From contig NZ_LIKT01000021.1 of NCBI RefSeq assembly GCF_001294455.1, positions 1 to 64,000 of the forward strand: a stretch of DNA of 64,000 nt, read 5' to 3'. The position numbers and the translations under genes were made by a program. Position 1 is the stretch's first letter; each line of letters begins with the position of its first letter. The notes beneath the pieces are model-generated. The model was not told the origin of the DNA and searched no databases. It saw nothing but the letters and a program-made list of their open reading frames with translations. Of the stretch, positions 42,514-50,858 are shown one piece after another. This DNA comes from Phaeobacter sp. 11ANDIMAR09. GTDB lineage: Bacteria; Pseudomonadota; Alphaproteobacteria; Rhodobacterales; Rhodobacteraceae.

Positions 42514-44544
42514 TCAGGAGGCGATGCGACCGCCCCCGGTTTTGGTCACCACCACCACCGAGGGGCGCGGCGGCATCTTTGGGTCAAAATCGGGCCAGCG
42601 GGTGGCTGGGTCTTCAAAGGTCGAAGCGCGCTCGAACCCTTTGAGCGCCTTGGTGCCATCGGTGCCCGGGTGCTGGACCGCGAGGAAAAGGGTCTCGTTG
42701 TCTGCTGTGAAGTAAGGACCACAAAGTTCTCCTCCTACGGGGCAACGGAAGAAGAGCTTGGAATGCCCCCGCAACTCCCCTTCGGTTTCCAGCGCATAGA
42801 GCCCGTCGGATTTTCCGGTCTTGCCCCATTTGCTACCCTGATCGGTGGAGATCCAAAGGCGGCCGTCGGCGTCAAAGGCACAGTTGTCCGGCGAGCCGAA
42901 CCAGCCGTTTTCACTGGTTTCCGGGTTCCACTGAGCACCGACCTCTGCCAGCTCGGGGTCCCCGCATTTCACCAGAATGGACCATGTGCCCGTCGTGGCG
43001 GCGTGATCGCCGGCGGCTTCCTTGATCTCGATGATATGGCCAAAATTGGATTTGGCGCGGGGGTTTGCGGCGTTGACCTGCGCGTCCTTGCGCTTGGAGT
43101 TATTGGTGAGCATGATATAGGCGGTGCCGTCGCCGCGCGGTTGGGCATCCTCGGGGCGGTCCATGGGGGTGGCCCCCAGGGCATCTGCTGCCAACCGGGT
43201 GTCAATCAGCACATCCGCTTGGCTGGCAAAGCCGTTCTCGGCCGTCAAAGGCCCCTGGCCATGCACCAAGGGTAGCCAATGCAGGCTGCCATCGGCATCA
43301 AAGCGGGCCACGTAGAGCGTGCCGTCGCTCAGCAGGCTCCCATTGGCATCGTCAATGTGGGATACAGATCCGTTGGAGACATATTTGTACTGATAATCAA
43401 AGCGATTGTCATCGCCCATATAGACAACCAGCTTGCCCTCAGAAGAGATGGTGGTCTCGCAGCCTTCATGGCGGAACCGCCCCAGCGCGGTGTGTTTGAT
43501 CGGCTTGGCCTCGGGATTGCGCGGGTCGACCTCGACCACCCAGCCAAATCGGTTTGGCTCATTGGGTTCCTTGTCGATGTTGAACCGGTCGTAGAACTTG
43601 CCCCAGGCGTACCAGCGGCCAGGCACGCCATAGCGCTTCATGGATTTTGCTTCGCGCTGGGCCGAGATGTCGGGCTTGCTGTCGCTGTTTACCACATCGG
43701 TCCAAAAATAGCCGTGGAAGTTCTCTTCGGCCATCAGATAGGTGCCCCAGGGGGTCATGCCGCCAGCGCAGTTGTTGAGCGTGCCGATGACCGACAGGCC
43801 GCTGGGATCGGCATTGGTCTGCATCCGGTCGTGACCGGCGGCAGGGCCGTCGAGAGTCATCTCGGTGTTCAGCGGGGTGATGCGGCGGTTCATCTTGCCA
43901 TCGCGCACCACCGACCATTTGCCCTCGGTGCTCTTGGCGATTTCCACCACGGTGCCGCCATGGGCAGCCATCTCAATATCGACCAGCTCTTTGGTCATAT
44001 CGGCAAAACCCGCCTTGTCCTGGCGGCCCAGACCCGGGAACATGACCTCTTCGTTGGTGTATTCATGGTTCACACAGAGCAGGCCACGGGTGCCGTCGCC
44101 GTTCAGAGGGGTAAAGCCAACATAGTCGTTGTTATACCCAAACTGCTGCAACTGCGCTTCGGCGCTTTGGTTCATGACGTCAAAATCAGGGGCCTCGGCG
44201 GTGATCGGATCGCCCCAACGCAGTAGCACATCGGCCTCATAACCCTTGGCGATGTGGTGGGTCTCATCATTGCCCCAGCTCAGCTCGTCAAAGCGATAGC
44301 GGCTGTCGCTAGCCGTCGCGGCAGTGGCGCGGTTGGGCGCGATCAGGGCGGAGGTGCCAAACAGCGTTGCCGCTGCCGAGACCCCCAGCATGCCGCGCAG
44401 CATGTCACGACGACCATAGCGGGCGTTGATCACGTCGCCGATGGTGGCCTCCAGATTGGGATTGGTGGGGATATCGTCAAAGGCCTCATAGGCTTCTGCC
44501 TTGTTGCCGATCTCAGGGTCATTGATGATTTGCTTGCGGTCCAT
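42514..44544 (-). CDS. phoX: PhoX-family alkaline phosphatase (DUF839)
   Basis: A 676-residue secreted phosphatase of the Ca/Fe-dependent PhoX family. A polar leader of about 45 residues precedes a Tat signal (GRRDMLRGMLGVSAAATLFG at 44-63), the arrangement normal for this family. In the mature protein LLCVNHEYTNEEVMFPG (about 145) and EGCETTISSEGKLVVYMGDD (about 355) carry metal-site residues; NCAGGMTPWGTYLMAEENF is a family signature. It releases phosphate from organic phosphoesters in the periplasm. A Pho-box-like site lies 80 bases upstream. Confidence 0.93.
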   Translation of the reverse strand: MDRKQIINDPEIGNKAEAYEAFDDIPTNPNLEATIGDVINARYGRRDMLRGMLGVSAAATLFGTSALIAPNRATAATASDSRYRFDELSWGNDETHHIAKGYEADVLLRWGDPITAEAPDFDVMNQSAEAQLQQFGYNNDYVGFTPLNGDGTRGLLCVNHEYTNEEVMFPGLGRQDKAGFADMTKELVDIEMAAHGGTVVEIAKSTEGKWSVVRDGKMNRRITPLNTEMTLDGPAAGHDRMQTNADPSGLSVIGTLNNCAGGMTPWGTYLMAEENFHGYFWTDVVNSDSKPDISAQREAKSMKRYGVPGRWYAWGKFYDRFNIDKEPNEPNRFGWVVEVDPRNPEAKPIKHTALGRFRHEGCETTISSEGKLVVYMGDDNRFDYQYKYVSNGSVSHIDDANGSLLSDGTLYVARFDADGSLHWLPLVHGQGPLTAENGFASQADVLIDTRLAADALGATPMDRPEDAQPRGDGTAYIMLTNNSKRKDAQVNAANPRAKSNFGHIIEIKEAAGDHAATTGTWSILVKCGDPELAEVGAQWNPETSENGWFGSPDNCAFDADGRLWISTDQGSKWGKTGKSDGLYALETEGELRGHSKLFFRCPVGGELCGPYFTADNETLFLAVQHPGTDGTKALKGFERASTFEDPATRWPDFDPKMPPRPSVVVVTKTGGGRIAS

Positions 44545-44623
44545 GGCGGGCTCTCTGTGTCAATCTGTCAAGACGCGTGCCGGGGGGGATCCCGGCAGCT
44601 GGCTAATGATCTGAGGGGTGTTT

Positions 44624-44641
44624 GTAACAGCGGTGTTATAG
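44624..44641 (-). promoter_or_regulatory. Pho-box candidate upstream of phoX
   Basis: On the minus strand the site reads CTATAAC-ACCG-CTGTTAC, two 7-mers separated by 4 bases in the 11-bp periodicity of PhoB sites (CTGTNAC-N4-CTGTNAC). The second half matches fully, the first except for one base. It lies 80 bases before the phoX start, at a suitable place for activation. Confidence 0.5.
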
Positions 44642-44708
44642 GCGCGGAGAGATAATCAAAACGTCATGAAACCCTCGTGTCTGGCACGGCGCCTGCCTGA
44701 GTTATGGG

Positions 44709-45767
44709 CTAGGCGGCGCTGCGGAAACCTTCGATCAGCTGGCGCAGGCCCAGGGCGGCCCCGGCAAAGATCGCCACAAAGGTCACCGGCGCAGAAAGCG
44801 AGAGCAGGGAAAAGGCGCTAAGCCCCTGGCCCACGGTGCAGCCCATGGCGATGACGGCGCCTGCGCCCATGATGGCGGCACCAAAGATCTGGCGGCGCAG
44901 CTCGCGCGGGTCATCGCAGGCTTCCCAGCGGAAATGGCCTTTGATCAGGGAGCCGATAAAGGCCCCCAGCCAGACCCCGGTGATGGAGCCCACAGCAAAG
45001 GAGAGCGGACGCAGGCTGCCGGTCATGGTCCACAGAATGGTTTCCCCCAGGGGGGCCGAGAAGGAATGGGAGACAACCGGTAGGGCCTCGAACCCCTGCG
45101 TGTTGACATAGGCCGTGCCTGCCCAGCCCAAGATCACTGCCAACCCGACCACGACCGACCAGAACAGGCTGGTGCTGTCGCGGCGGAACTCGGCATCACA
45201 GAGGCAGATGATCAGCAATATAGCGCCAAAGCATATGCCAATGCCTGCCAGCGGCAGCTGGGTCAGCGCCGCGAGGTGATGGGCCAGTCCCGGCGGGAGG
45301 TCGCTGGTGACATCTTGTTGTTCAAACAACAGGTTGCGCAGCGGCGCCAAGGGGCCCGAAAGCACCACATATGTGGAGACCCCCATCACCAGCACAATAA
45401 CAAAACTGCGCAGATCTCCACCGCCGAGCCGTGCAATCGCGCCATAGCCGCAGTTCCCGCTCAGCGCCATGCCATAGCCAAACATCAGCCCTCCCACGAT
45501 CGAGGCGGCGGGCATCCAGCGCACCGAAAGATAAAAGGAGAGGGAGGCATCCAGCAGACCCAATCCAATGAGGGAGAAACTGCCAATAACGGCAGTGGCA
45601 ATGGCCAGCCCCCACATGCGCATCCGATGCGAGGAACCGCCATAGAGCAGGTCTTCGATGGCGCCCAGGGTGCAGAACCGGCCTAGGCGGGCAGCCAACC
45701 CCAAGAGAATGCCCCCCAACAGGCCAATGGCCGTAACCAGCTGGTGATCGCTGAACAGATCAAACAT
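44709..45767 (-). CDS. soxT: SoxT-type YeeE/YedE sulfur-compound transporter
   Basis: A 352-residue, about ten-helix membrane protein of the YeeE/TsuA family, which imports thiosulfate or related sulfur species past conserved Cys residues. Those are visible as ARLGRFCTLGAIEDLL, ALSGNCGYGAIARLGGGD and AMGCTVGQGLSAFS. The ATG at 45767 follows AGGAGGAG and replaces a longer in-frame start. By position (upstream of soxR and soxS on the opposite strand to the structural genes) it corresponds to soxT of Paracoccus. A weak SoxR-like motif lies upstream (45898-45913). Confidence 0.88.
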   Translation of the reverse strand: MFDLFSDHQLVTAIGLLGGILLGLAARLGRFCTLGAIEDLLYGGSSHRMRMWGLAIATAVIGSFSLIGLGLLDASLSFYLSVRWMPAASIVGGLMFGYGMALSGNCGYGAIARLGGGDLRSFVIVLVMGVSTYVVLSGPLAPLRNLLFEQQDVTSDLPPGLAHHLAALTQLPLAGIGICFGAILLIICLCDAEFRRDSTSLFWSVVVGLAVILGWAGTAYVNTQGFEALPVVSHSFSAPLGETILWTMTGSLRPLSFAVGSITGVWLGAFIGSLIKGHFRWEACDDPRELRRQIFGAAIMGAGAVIAMGCTVGQGLSAFSLLSLSAPVTFVAIFAGAALGLRQLIEGFRSAA

Positions 45768-45962
45768 GGGCGAACTCTCCTCCTGGACCTGGCAATTGGG
45801 CCTGGCCTCCAACACAGATGCCGCTGAGACCCGCCAATGCGATAGGCGGTCTTGGTTCAGGGACTGTGCGTCGTCTCCAGTGAAGCGTTTTTGAGGGCCT
45901 CAATGCAATGAATTTTTCTGCCCAATACAGCGCGCTGGGCTGCAGATTTTGGTGGTTTGGCT

Positions 45963-46304
45963 CTATTTGGTGTCGTCTGCGCAGAACAGCTCGTAGACCA
46001 CTTCGAGGATACGGCGCGGGCGATCATCTGCCAGACGGTAGTAGATTGCTTTGCCATCTCGGCGGGGCACCACCAGCCCTTCCAGCCGCAGGCGCGACAG
46101 TTGCTGCGAGACAGCGGCCTGACGCGCGGCCAGCAGATCTTCGAGTTCGGTCACCGATTTTTCGCCCGTGACCAGGTGGCACAGGATCATCAGACGCCCC
46201 TCATGGCTGATTGCCTTGAGAAAGTTCGAAGCGGTGGTGGCATTGTCCACCATGTTGTCCAGCTCTTCCGGGGCCATATCGGCCGAGAATTGCGGTAGTG
46301 CCAT
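45963..46304 (-). CDS. soxR: SoxR, ArsR-family repressor of sox genes
   Basis: A 113-residue ArsR-type winged-helix repressor: FLKAISHEGRLMILCHLVTGEKSVTELEDLL then AARQAAVSQQLSRLRLEGLVVPRRDGKAIYYRL (recognition helix and wing). Cysteines near 42 (ILCHL) and near the C-terminus (LFCADD) match the positions used by sulfur-sensing relatives such as BigR/SqrR, which form a tetrasulfide with inorganic polysulfide. It follows AGGAGAC. It probably represses the divergent soxVW... units; operator candidates are described separately. Confidence 0.9.
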   Translation of the reverse strand: MALPQFSADMAPEELDNMVDNATTASNFLKAISHEGRLMILCHLVTGEKSVTELEDLLAARQAAVSQQLSRLRLEGLVVPRRDGKAIYYRLADDRPRRILEVVYELFCADDTK

Positions 46305-46368
46305 TGTGTCGTCTCCTGTGGCGGCGGCGCGTTCATAGCGCCACTGCTCCTAATGCGGTCGTTTGCGG

Positions 46369-46821
46369 CTAGCTTTCCGGGCTTTCTGCCCCGTCGAGCG
46401 GGAACTCGAGATGCTTGCTCATCAGTTTGGCGATCAGAGGCCAGAAAAAATCTTCTCCCGGATAGCCTTCCAGCCGGGCCATCTCAAGACCGTCTTTGAC
46501 GATCAGGAAGGTCGGGGTAAAACTGACCCGACGTTGCACCTGCAGATCCTGTGGTATCGCATGCAGATCCACCCGCCGCAGCGGGGCAAAAGCGCCTTCG
46601 CGTGTTTTGGGATAGATGGGGCCGATTTCTTCGTTCCAGCGTTTGCACCATTCGCAGCCCGCCTGTTCGACCATGATCAGCTCAGGCCCCGAAGCTACAT
46701 CCGATGTGACCTCCTGCGCCTGCGCATTCAGGGGCAACGCGAGCGACAAGGCCGTAGCCATCGAAAAGGCCAAAGCTGCAAAGCTGCGGCGCGTTACACT
46801 TGGGGGAACTTGATTACTCAT
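46369..46821 (-). CDS. soxS: SoxS, periplasmic thioredoxin-like protein
   Basis: A 150-residue exported thioredoxin-fold protein. The signal peptide runs SVTRRSFAALAFSMATALSLALPLNAQA, with Arg-Arg, and the active site is CEWCKRW (about 56-59). The C-terminal half has the cis-Pro segment SFTPTFLIVKDG. In Paracoccus SoxS keeps SoxY in its reduced, active state. It is read divergently from soxV and 64 bases upstream of soxR. Confidence 0.9.
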   Translation of the reverse strand: MSNQVPPSVTRRSFAALAFSMATALSLALPLNAQAQEVTSDVASGPELIMVEQAGCEWCKRWNEEIGPIYPKTREGAFAPLRRVDLHAIPQDLQVQRRVSFTPTFLIVKDGLEMARLEGYPGEDFFWPLIAKLMSKHLEFPLDGAESPES

Positions 46822-46882
46822 GATAGCTATTCATGACCTCAACCGTTGACGGCCTGCGCAATTTGCGGCTTGATACTACATA

Positions 46883-46898
46883 ATTTGAATATGTGAAT
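46883..46898. promoter_or_regulatory. SoxR operator candidate 1 (soxS/soxV intergenic)
   Basis: ATTTG-AATATG-TGAAT: the 5-6-5 arrangement seen at three other sox promoters, with two mismatches in the left arm. It lies between the divergent soxS and soxV starts. SoxR binding in the equivalent intergenic region is reported for Pseudaminobacter. Confidence 0.5.
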
Positions 46899-46948
46899 AA
46901 CACAAGTCTTGTGCCAACAGAGCCCAAGGCGCGGAGGATCAATTAGGC

Positions 46949-47689
46949 GTGATGCTGGAAATTTCATACCTGGGTGCCGCCTTTGCCGGGCTGTTGAGCT
47001 TCTTTACACCCTGCATCCTGCCGATGGTGCCCTTTTACCTGTCCTACCTCGGGGGGCTGTCGATGGCTGAGCTGCGCAGTGATGGCGAGATCGCGCCTGG
47101 CGCGCAGCGGCGCATGGTGCTGGCGGCCCTGTGCTTTGCGGCCGGGGTCACCTCGGTCTTTATGCTGATGGGCATGGGGGCCACGGCTTTGGGGCAGCTG
47201 TTTGGGCAATATATGGATGTCCTCGCCTATGCTGCGGCTGCGGTCCTTGTGGTTTTTGGTCTGCATTTTCTGGGCGTAATCCGCATTGGCTTGCTTTACC
47301 GCGAAGCGCGGATGGAAAGCGCGGCAGATCCGTCGAGCCTGGTTGGCGCCTTTCTCATGGGGCTGGCCTTTGGCTTTGGCTGGACGCCCTGTGTGGGGCC
47401 GGCGCTGGCCTCGATCCTGATGGTGGCCTCGGGGTTGGGCGAGGTCTGGCGTGGTGGCGCGCTGCTCTTTGTCTATGGTGCTGCAATGACGGCGCCCTTT
47501 GTGGTGGCTGCGCTCTTTGCCAAGCCGTTTCTGGCCTGGGTGGCGCGGCACCGGGCGGTGTTTCACTGGGTGGAAAAGATCATGGGGGTCATGCTGATCC
47601 TGTTTGCCCTGCTGATCGTTACCGGCGGGGTGCGCTGGATTGCCGATCTGATGATCCGCTGGATGCCGGGGTTTGCCACTTTGGGCTAA
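46949..47689 (+). CDS. soxV: SoxV, CcdA-family thiol/disulfide electron transporter
   Basis: A 246-residue membrane protein with about six helices of the CcdA/DsbD type. The two redox cysteines lie in FTPCILPMVPFYLSYLGG (about 22) and FGWTPCVGPALASIL (about 151). It carries electrons from cytosolic thioredoxin to periplasmic SoxW/SoxS. GGAGGA precedes a GTG at 46949 and an ATG at 46952; either may be used. First gene of the rightward sox transcripts. Confidence 0.93.
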   Translation: MMLEISYLGAAFAGLLSFFTPCILPMVPFYLSYLGGLSMAELRSDGEIAPGAQRRMVLAALCFAAGVTSVFMLMGMGATALGQLFGQYMDVLAYAAAAVLVVFGLHFLGVIRIGLLYREARMESAADPSSLVGAFLMGLAFGFGWTPCVGPALASILMVASGLGEVWRGGALLFVYGAAMTAPFVVAALFAKPFLAWVARHRAVFHWVEKIMGVMLILFALLIVTGGVRWIADLMIRWMPGFATLG

Positions 47690-47754
47690 GGGCAGGCGGC
47701 TCTACTGTAGTTTTTGTAACGCGTAATTTTGATGGTGTAACCGGAGGGGAAAAG

Positions 47755-48348
47755 ATGAAGCATTGGATGATGAAACTGGCGGCCCTGACCTTGGCGCTGC
47801 CACTGATCAGCACGGAGGCCGCGGCGATCGAACTGGGCGATGACGGGCTGCACAAGACCTCCTGGATGCGCGACACCTTCAAGGATCTGCGCGAAGACCT
47901 GGAAGAGGCCAATGCCGAGGGCAAACGTCTGGCTCTGTTCTTTGAACAGCGTGGCTGCATTTATTGCACCAAGATGCACACCGAGATTTTCCCCCGCCCG
48001 GAGATCGGAGGTTATATTGAAGAGCATTATTTTGTGGTGCAGATGAACCTCTATGGAGATGTAGAGGTCACCGATTTTGACGGCGAGACCCTGTCGGAAA
48101 AGGACATGGCGCGCAAATGGGGCGTGATGTTCACCCCGACGATTCTGTTTCTGCCGGAGGAGGTGGCCGAGGAGCAGACCGCCGCACAGGCTGCAGTGGC
48201 CATCATGCCTGGAGCCTTTGGTGGGGGAACGACAATTGACATGTTCACCTGGGTGGCCGAAAAGCGGTATCTTCTTGACAACGGAGAAGATTTTCAACGC
48301 TACCATGCGCGCCGCATCTCGGAGCGCAACAATGGGTCGGCGGATTGA
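47755..48348 (+). CDS. soxW: SoxW, periplasmic thioredoxin
   Basis: A 197-residue exported thioredoxin-fold protein: signal peptide MKHWMMKLAALTLALPLISTEAAA, active site RGCIYCTKMH (about 70), and cis-Pro segment MFTPTILFLPEE. GGAGGGG precedes the ATG at 47755; the open frame extending back into soxV is a shadow. It receives electrons from SoxV. The stop is followed by the promoter region of soxX without a visible terminator. Confidence 0.92.
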   Translation: MKHWMMKLAALTLALPLISTEAAAIELGDDGLHKTSWMRDTFKDLREDLEEANAEGKRLALFFEQRGCIYCTKMHTEIFPRPEIGGYIEEHYFVVQMNLYGDVEVTDFDGETLSEKDMARKWGVMFTPTILFLPEEVAEEQTAAQAAVAIMPGAFGGGTTIDMFTWVAEKRYLLDNGEDFQRYHARRISERNNGSAD

Positions 48349-48370
48349 GTGCAAACGAACAAATATAATA

Positions 48371-48386
48371 ATTCACACTATTGAAT
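48371..48386. promoter_or_regulatory. SoxR operator candidate 2 (soxW/soxX intergenic)
   Basis: ATTCA-CACTAT-TGAAT is a perfect 5-bp inverted repeat with a 6-base spacer, 88 bases before soxX. The soxW-soxX gap is a reported SoxR target in related bacteria. Confidence 0.6.
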
Positions 48387-48473
48387 TTGTTGTTGCGTTA
48401 TCGGGGCCGGGTGCCCTACGGTATACAACAGCTAAGCTCGCTAGGAGGCGAGTGGCAGCCAACGGGAGGAATC

Positions 48474-48950
48474 ATGAAGAGACTATCTCTGACACTGGCC
48501 CTGTGCCTGACCGGGAGTGCAACCCTGGCGGCAGAGGTCGCGCCTAAGGATGTGCAGTATAACGAGGATGGCGCCGTAGCAGCCTCCTTGACCGGACAGC
48601 CGGGCGATGCGGCAAGCGGTGCCGTTATCGCGGGCACCAAATCGCTGGGCAACTGTGTTGCCTGTCACCAGGTGACAGCCCTGGCAGATGTGCCGTTTCA
48701 CGGTGAAATCGGCCCTTCGCTGGATGGCGCCGGGGATCGCTGGACCGAGGCAGAGCTGCGCGGGTTGATGACCAATGCCAAGATGACCTTTGAGGGCACC
48801 ATGATGCCTGCATTCTACAAGGTTGAAGGCTTTATTCGTCCAGGTGCCGCCTATACTGGTAAAGCCCCCACCGAGGCGCTGACACCAATCCTGACGGCCC
48901 AGGAAATTGAAGATGTGATCGCATTTATTGCGACCCTAAAAGAAGAGTAA
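48474..48950 (+). CDS. soxX: SoxX, monohaem c-type cytochrome
   Basis: A 158-residue exported protein with a Sec signal (MKRLSLTLALCLTGSATLAA), one haem-binding motif NCVACHQV (about 63) and a distal Met in FEGTMMPAFYKVEGF. With SoxA it forms the SoxAX enzyme that couples thiosulfate oxidatively to SoxY. GGGAGGA precedes the ATG. It heads the soxX-Y-Z-A unit and lies 88 bases after a SoxR-type inverted repeat. Confidence 0.94.
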   Translation: MKRLSLTLALCLTGSATLAAEVAPKDVQYNEDGAVAASLTGQPGDAASGAVIAGTKSLGNCVACHQVTALADVPFHGEIGPSLDGAGDRWTEAELRGLMTNAKMTFEGTMMPAFYKVEGFIRPGAAYTGKAPTEALTPILTAQEIEDVIAFIATLKEE

Positions 48951-48998
48951 AGCGCGGGCGAAACCCCCTGTCGCTCTGCGAAACGTCAAAGGAGACAT

Positions 48999-49421
48999 AT
49001 GATGGAGTTCTCACGCCGTGAGACCCTGGGCCTGGCCCTGGGTGCTGCTGTGATGACGGTCCTGCCACTGCGCGTCAGTGCCAGCATCGTTGATGATCGG
49101 ATTGCCGAGTTTACTGGTGGTGCCGACATGGCCGACACCGGAATTGAACTGACTGCGCCCGAGATTGCTGAAAACGGCAATACCGTGCCAATCTCGGTCG
49201 ATGCGCCTGGCGCCACCGCGATCATGGTTCTGGCCACCGGCAACCCAACCCCCGGTGTTGCAACCTTCAACTTTGGCCCGCTGGCTGGCAGCCAGTCTGC
49301 CTCCACCCGGATCCGTCTTGCGGGCACCCAGGATGTGGTGGCGATCGCCAAGCTGGCCGACGGCAGCTTTGCCAAGGCAAGCGCAGCTGTGAAAGTGACC
49401 ATCGGCGGTTGCGGCGGCTGA
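48999..49421 (+). CDS. soxY: SoxY, sulfur carrier subunit
   Basis: A 140-residue exported protein with a Tat signal (SRRETLGLALGAAVMTVLPL) and the C-terminal swinging arm ending TIGGCGG, whose Cys carries all sulfur intermediates of the pathway. It pairs with SoxZ, is exported with it, and is loaded by SoxAX, hydrolysed by SoxB and oxidised by SoxCD. GGAGACAT precedes the doubled ATG. Confidence 0.96.
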   Translation: MMEFSRRETLGLALGAAVMTVLPLRVSASIVDDRIAEFTGGADMADTGIELTAPEIAENGNTVPISVDAPGATAIMVLATGNPTPGVATFNFGPLAGSQSASTRIRLAGTQDVVAIAKLADGSFAKASAAVKVTIGGCGG

Positions 49422-49488
49422 TCCATTCAGCCCCGTTGATACCCGATTACGGCCTGCAATATGGCCTGAATACGAAGGAGTTTAAGAC

Positions 49489-49818
49489 ATGGCATCCGGT
49501 GTAAAACCCCGCGTCAAAGTCCCCAAGAAGGCAACCCCTGGTGAGGCGATCACCATCAAGACCCTGATCAGCCACCAGATGGAAAGCGGCCAGCGCAAGG
49601 ATAAAGAGGGCAATATCATCCCGCGCTCGATCATCAATCGCTTTACCTGCGAATTCAACGGCCAGCTGGTGACCGACATCACCATCGAGCCTGCGGTTTC
49701 GACCAACCCCTATTTCCAGTTCGAGGCCATCGTGCCCGAAGCCGGTGATTTCAAATTCACCTGGTATGACGATGACGGGTCGGTCTACGACGCGACCAAA
49801 TCGATCGCTATGGCCTGA
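49489..49818 (+). CDS. soxZ: SoxZ, sulfur carrier partner
   Basis: A 109-residue protein without a signal peptide that is exported together with SoxY. Sequence KPRVKVPKKATPGEAITIKTLISHQMESGQRKD and IPRSIINRFTCEFNGQLV is typical. It provides the partner surface for the SoxY swinging arm. A GAAGGAG ribosome site precedes the ATG. Confidence 0.96.
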   Translation: MASGVKPRVKVPKKATPGEAITIKTLISHQMESGQRKDKEGNIIPRSIINRFTCEFNGQLVTDITIEPAVSTNPYFQFEAIVPEAGDFKFTWYDDDGSVYDATKSIAMA

Positions 49819-49893
49819 TCCCTTCCGGATCTCAAAGGCACGGCACCCTGGCCGCATCTGTGGCCCGGGTGGATACCCAAGGGAGGACAAGGA

Positions 49894-50745
49894 ATGAACT
49901 ATAAGGCGCTTACCGCCATTGCTGTCGCACTGAGCCTGCCGCTGTCTGCCTATGCAGATGCGGATGACGACACGCTGGTACTCAACGAAGAAGAAACCCT
50001 GGTGACCAAGACCGCCGCTCCTGCGCATCTGTCGGATGTCATGGATGAGGTGATGTCGGGCTGGCATTTCCGCTCGGATGAGACCCAGGCTCTGCAGATG
50101 GATGATTTTGAAAACCCCGCCATGGTCTTTGTCGACAAGGCCTTTGATGCTTGGGAGACTGTTGAGGGCACTGAAGAAAAATCCTGCGCCTCCTGTCATG
50201 ATGACGTCGAGGAGAGCATGGCAGGTGTGCGCGCTGTTTATCCAAAGTGGAATGAACAGGCCGGCGAAGTCCGTACTCTGGCGATGCAGGTCAATGATTG
50301 CCGCGAGAACCAGATGGGCGCCAAGCCCTGGAAATACACTGGCGGCGACATGACCGCGATGGAAGCGCTGATCTCGGTGCAGTCACGCGGCATGCCGGTC
50401 AATGTGGCTATCGACGGTCCCGTTCAGTCGATGTGGGAGCAGGGCAAGGAAATGTATTATGCTCGCACCGGCCAGCTGGAGCTTTCCTGCGCCAATTGTC
50501 ACGAGGACAGCTATGGTCTGATGATCCGCGCGGATCACCTGAGCCAGGGCCAGATCAACGGTTTCCCAACCTACCGTCTGAAAAACGCCAAGCTCAACAA
50601 CGTGCATGCCCGCTTCAAGGGCTGCGTGCGGGACACCCGCGCCGAGACCTACAAGCCAGGCTCCTCCGACTTTGTCGCGCTTGAGCTCTATGTCGCCTCG
50701 CGCGGCAATGGTCTGGCGGTCGAAGGTCCTTCGGTCCGCAACTAA
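49894..50745 (+). CDS. soxA: SoxA, dihaem c-type cytochrome
   Basis: A 283-residue exported cytochrome: signal MNYKALTAIAVALSLPLSAYA, haem motifs SCASCHDD (about 104) and SCANCHED (about 205), and the persulfide-forming Cys in FKGCVRDTRAETYKPGS (about 250), the catalytic residue of SoxAX. Two CxxCH motifs are typical of the Paracoccus-type protein. The unit ends in a GC-rich hairpin. Confidence 0.95.
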   Translation: MNYKALTAIAVALSLPLSAYADADDDTLVLNEEETLVTKTAAPAHLSDVMDEVMSGWHFRSDETQALQMDDFENPAMVFVDKAFDAWETVEGTEEKSCASCHDDVEESMAGVRAVYPKWNEQAGEVRTLAMQVNDCRENQMGAKPWKYTGGDMTAMEALISVQSRGMPVNVAIDGPVQSMWEQGKEMYYARTGQLELSCANCHEDSYGLMIRADHLSQGQINGFPTYRLKNAKLNNVHARFKGCVRDTRAETYKPGSSDFVALELYVASRGNGLAVEGPSVRN

Positions 50746-50753
50746 ACACACCA

Positions 50754-50783
50754 ACACCCCGCGTCTCTACAGGCGCGGGGTGT
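50754..50783 (+). terminator. Terminator-like hairpin between soxA and soxB
   Basis: A perfect 10-bp stem ACACCCCGCG / CGCGGGGTGT, followed by CTCGCTTT, lies directly after soxA and just before a SoxR operator candidate. The T-run is interrupted. Confidence 0.65.
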
Positions 50784-50797
50784 CTCGCTTTCAACGA

Positions 50798-50813
50798 ATT
50801 CATAGATGCGAAT
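50798..50813. promoter_or_regulatory. SoxR operator candidate 3 (upstream of soxB)
   Basis: ATTCA-TAGATG-CGAAT, one mismatch from ATTCA-N6-TGAAT, with another TGAAT two bases further (50815-50819). It lies between the soxA hairpin and soxB. Confidence 0.5.
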
Positions 50814-50858
50814 ATGAATCATATTTGTTGCTATGATCGCACAGGATGACAGATAGAT

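Noticed and set aside
45898-45913. A fifth SoxR-like site upstream of soxT (CCTCA-ATGCAA-TGAAT)
   Set aside because: Only three of five bases match in the left arm; not listed as a feature.
47131-47754. A long N-terminal extension of soxW
   Set aside because: This part lies within soxV in another frame; the ATG at 47755 gives a proper signal peptide with a GGAGG site.
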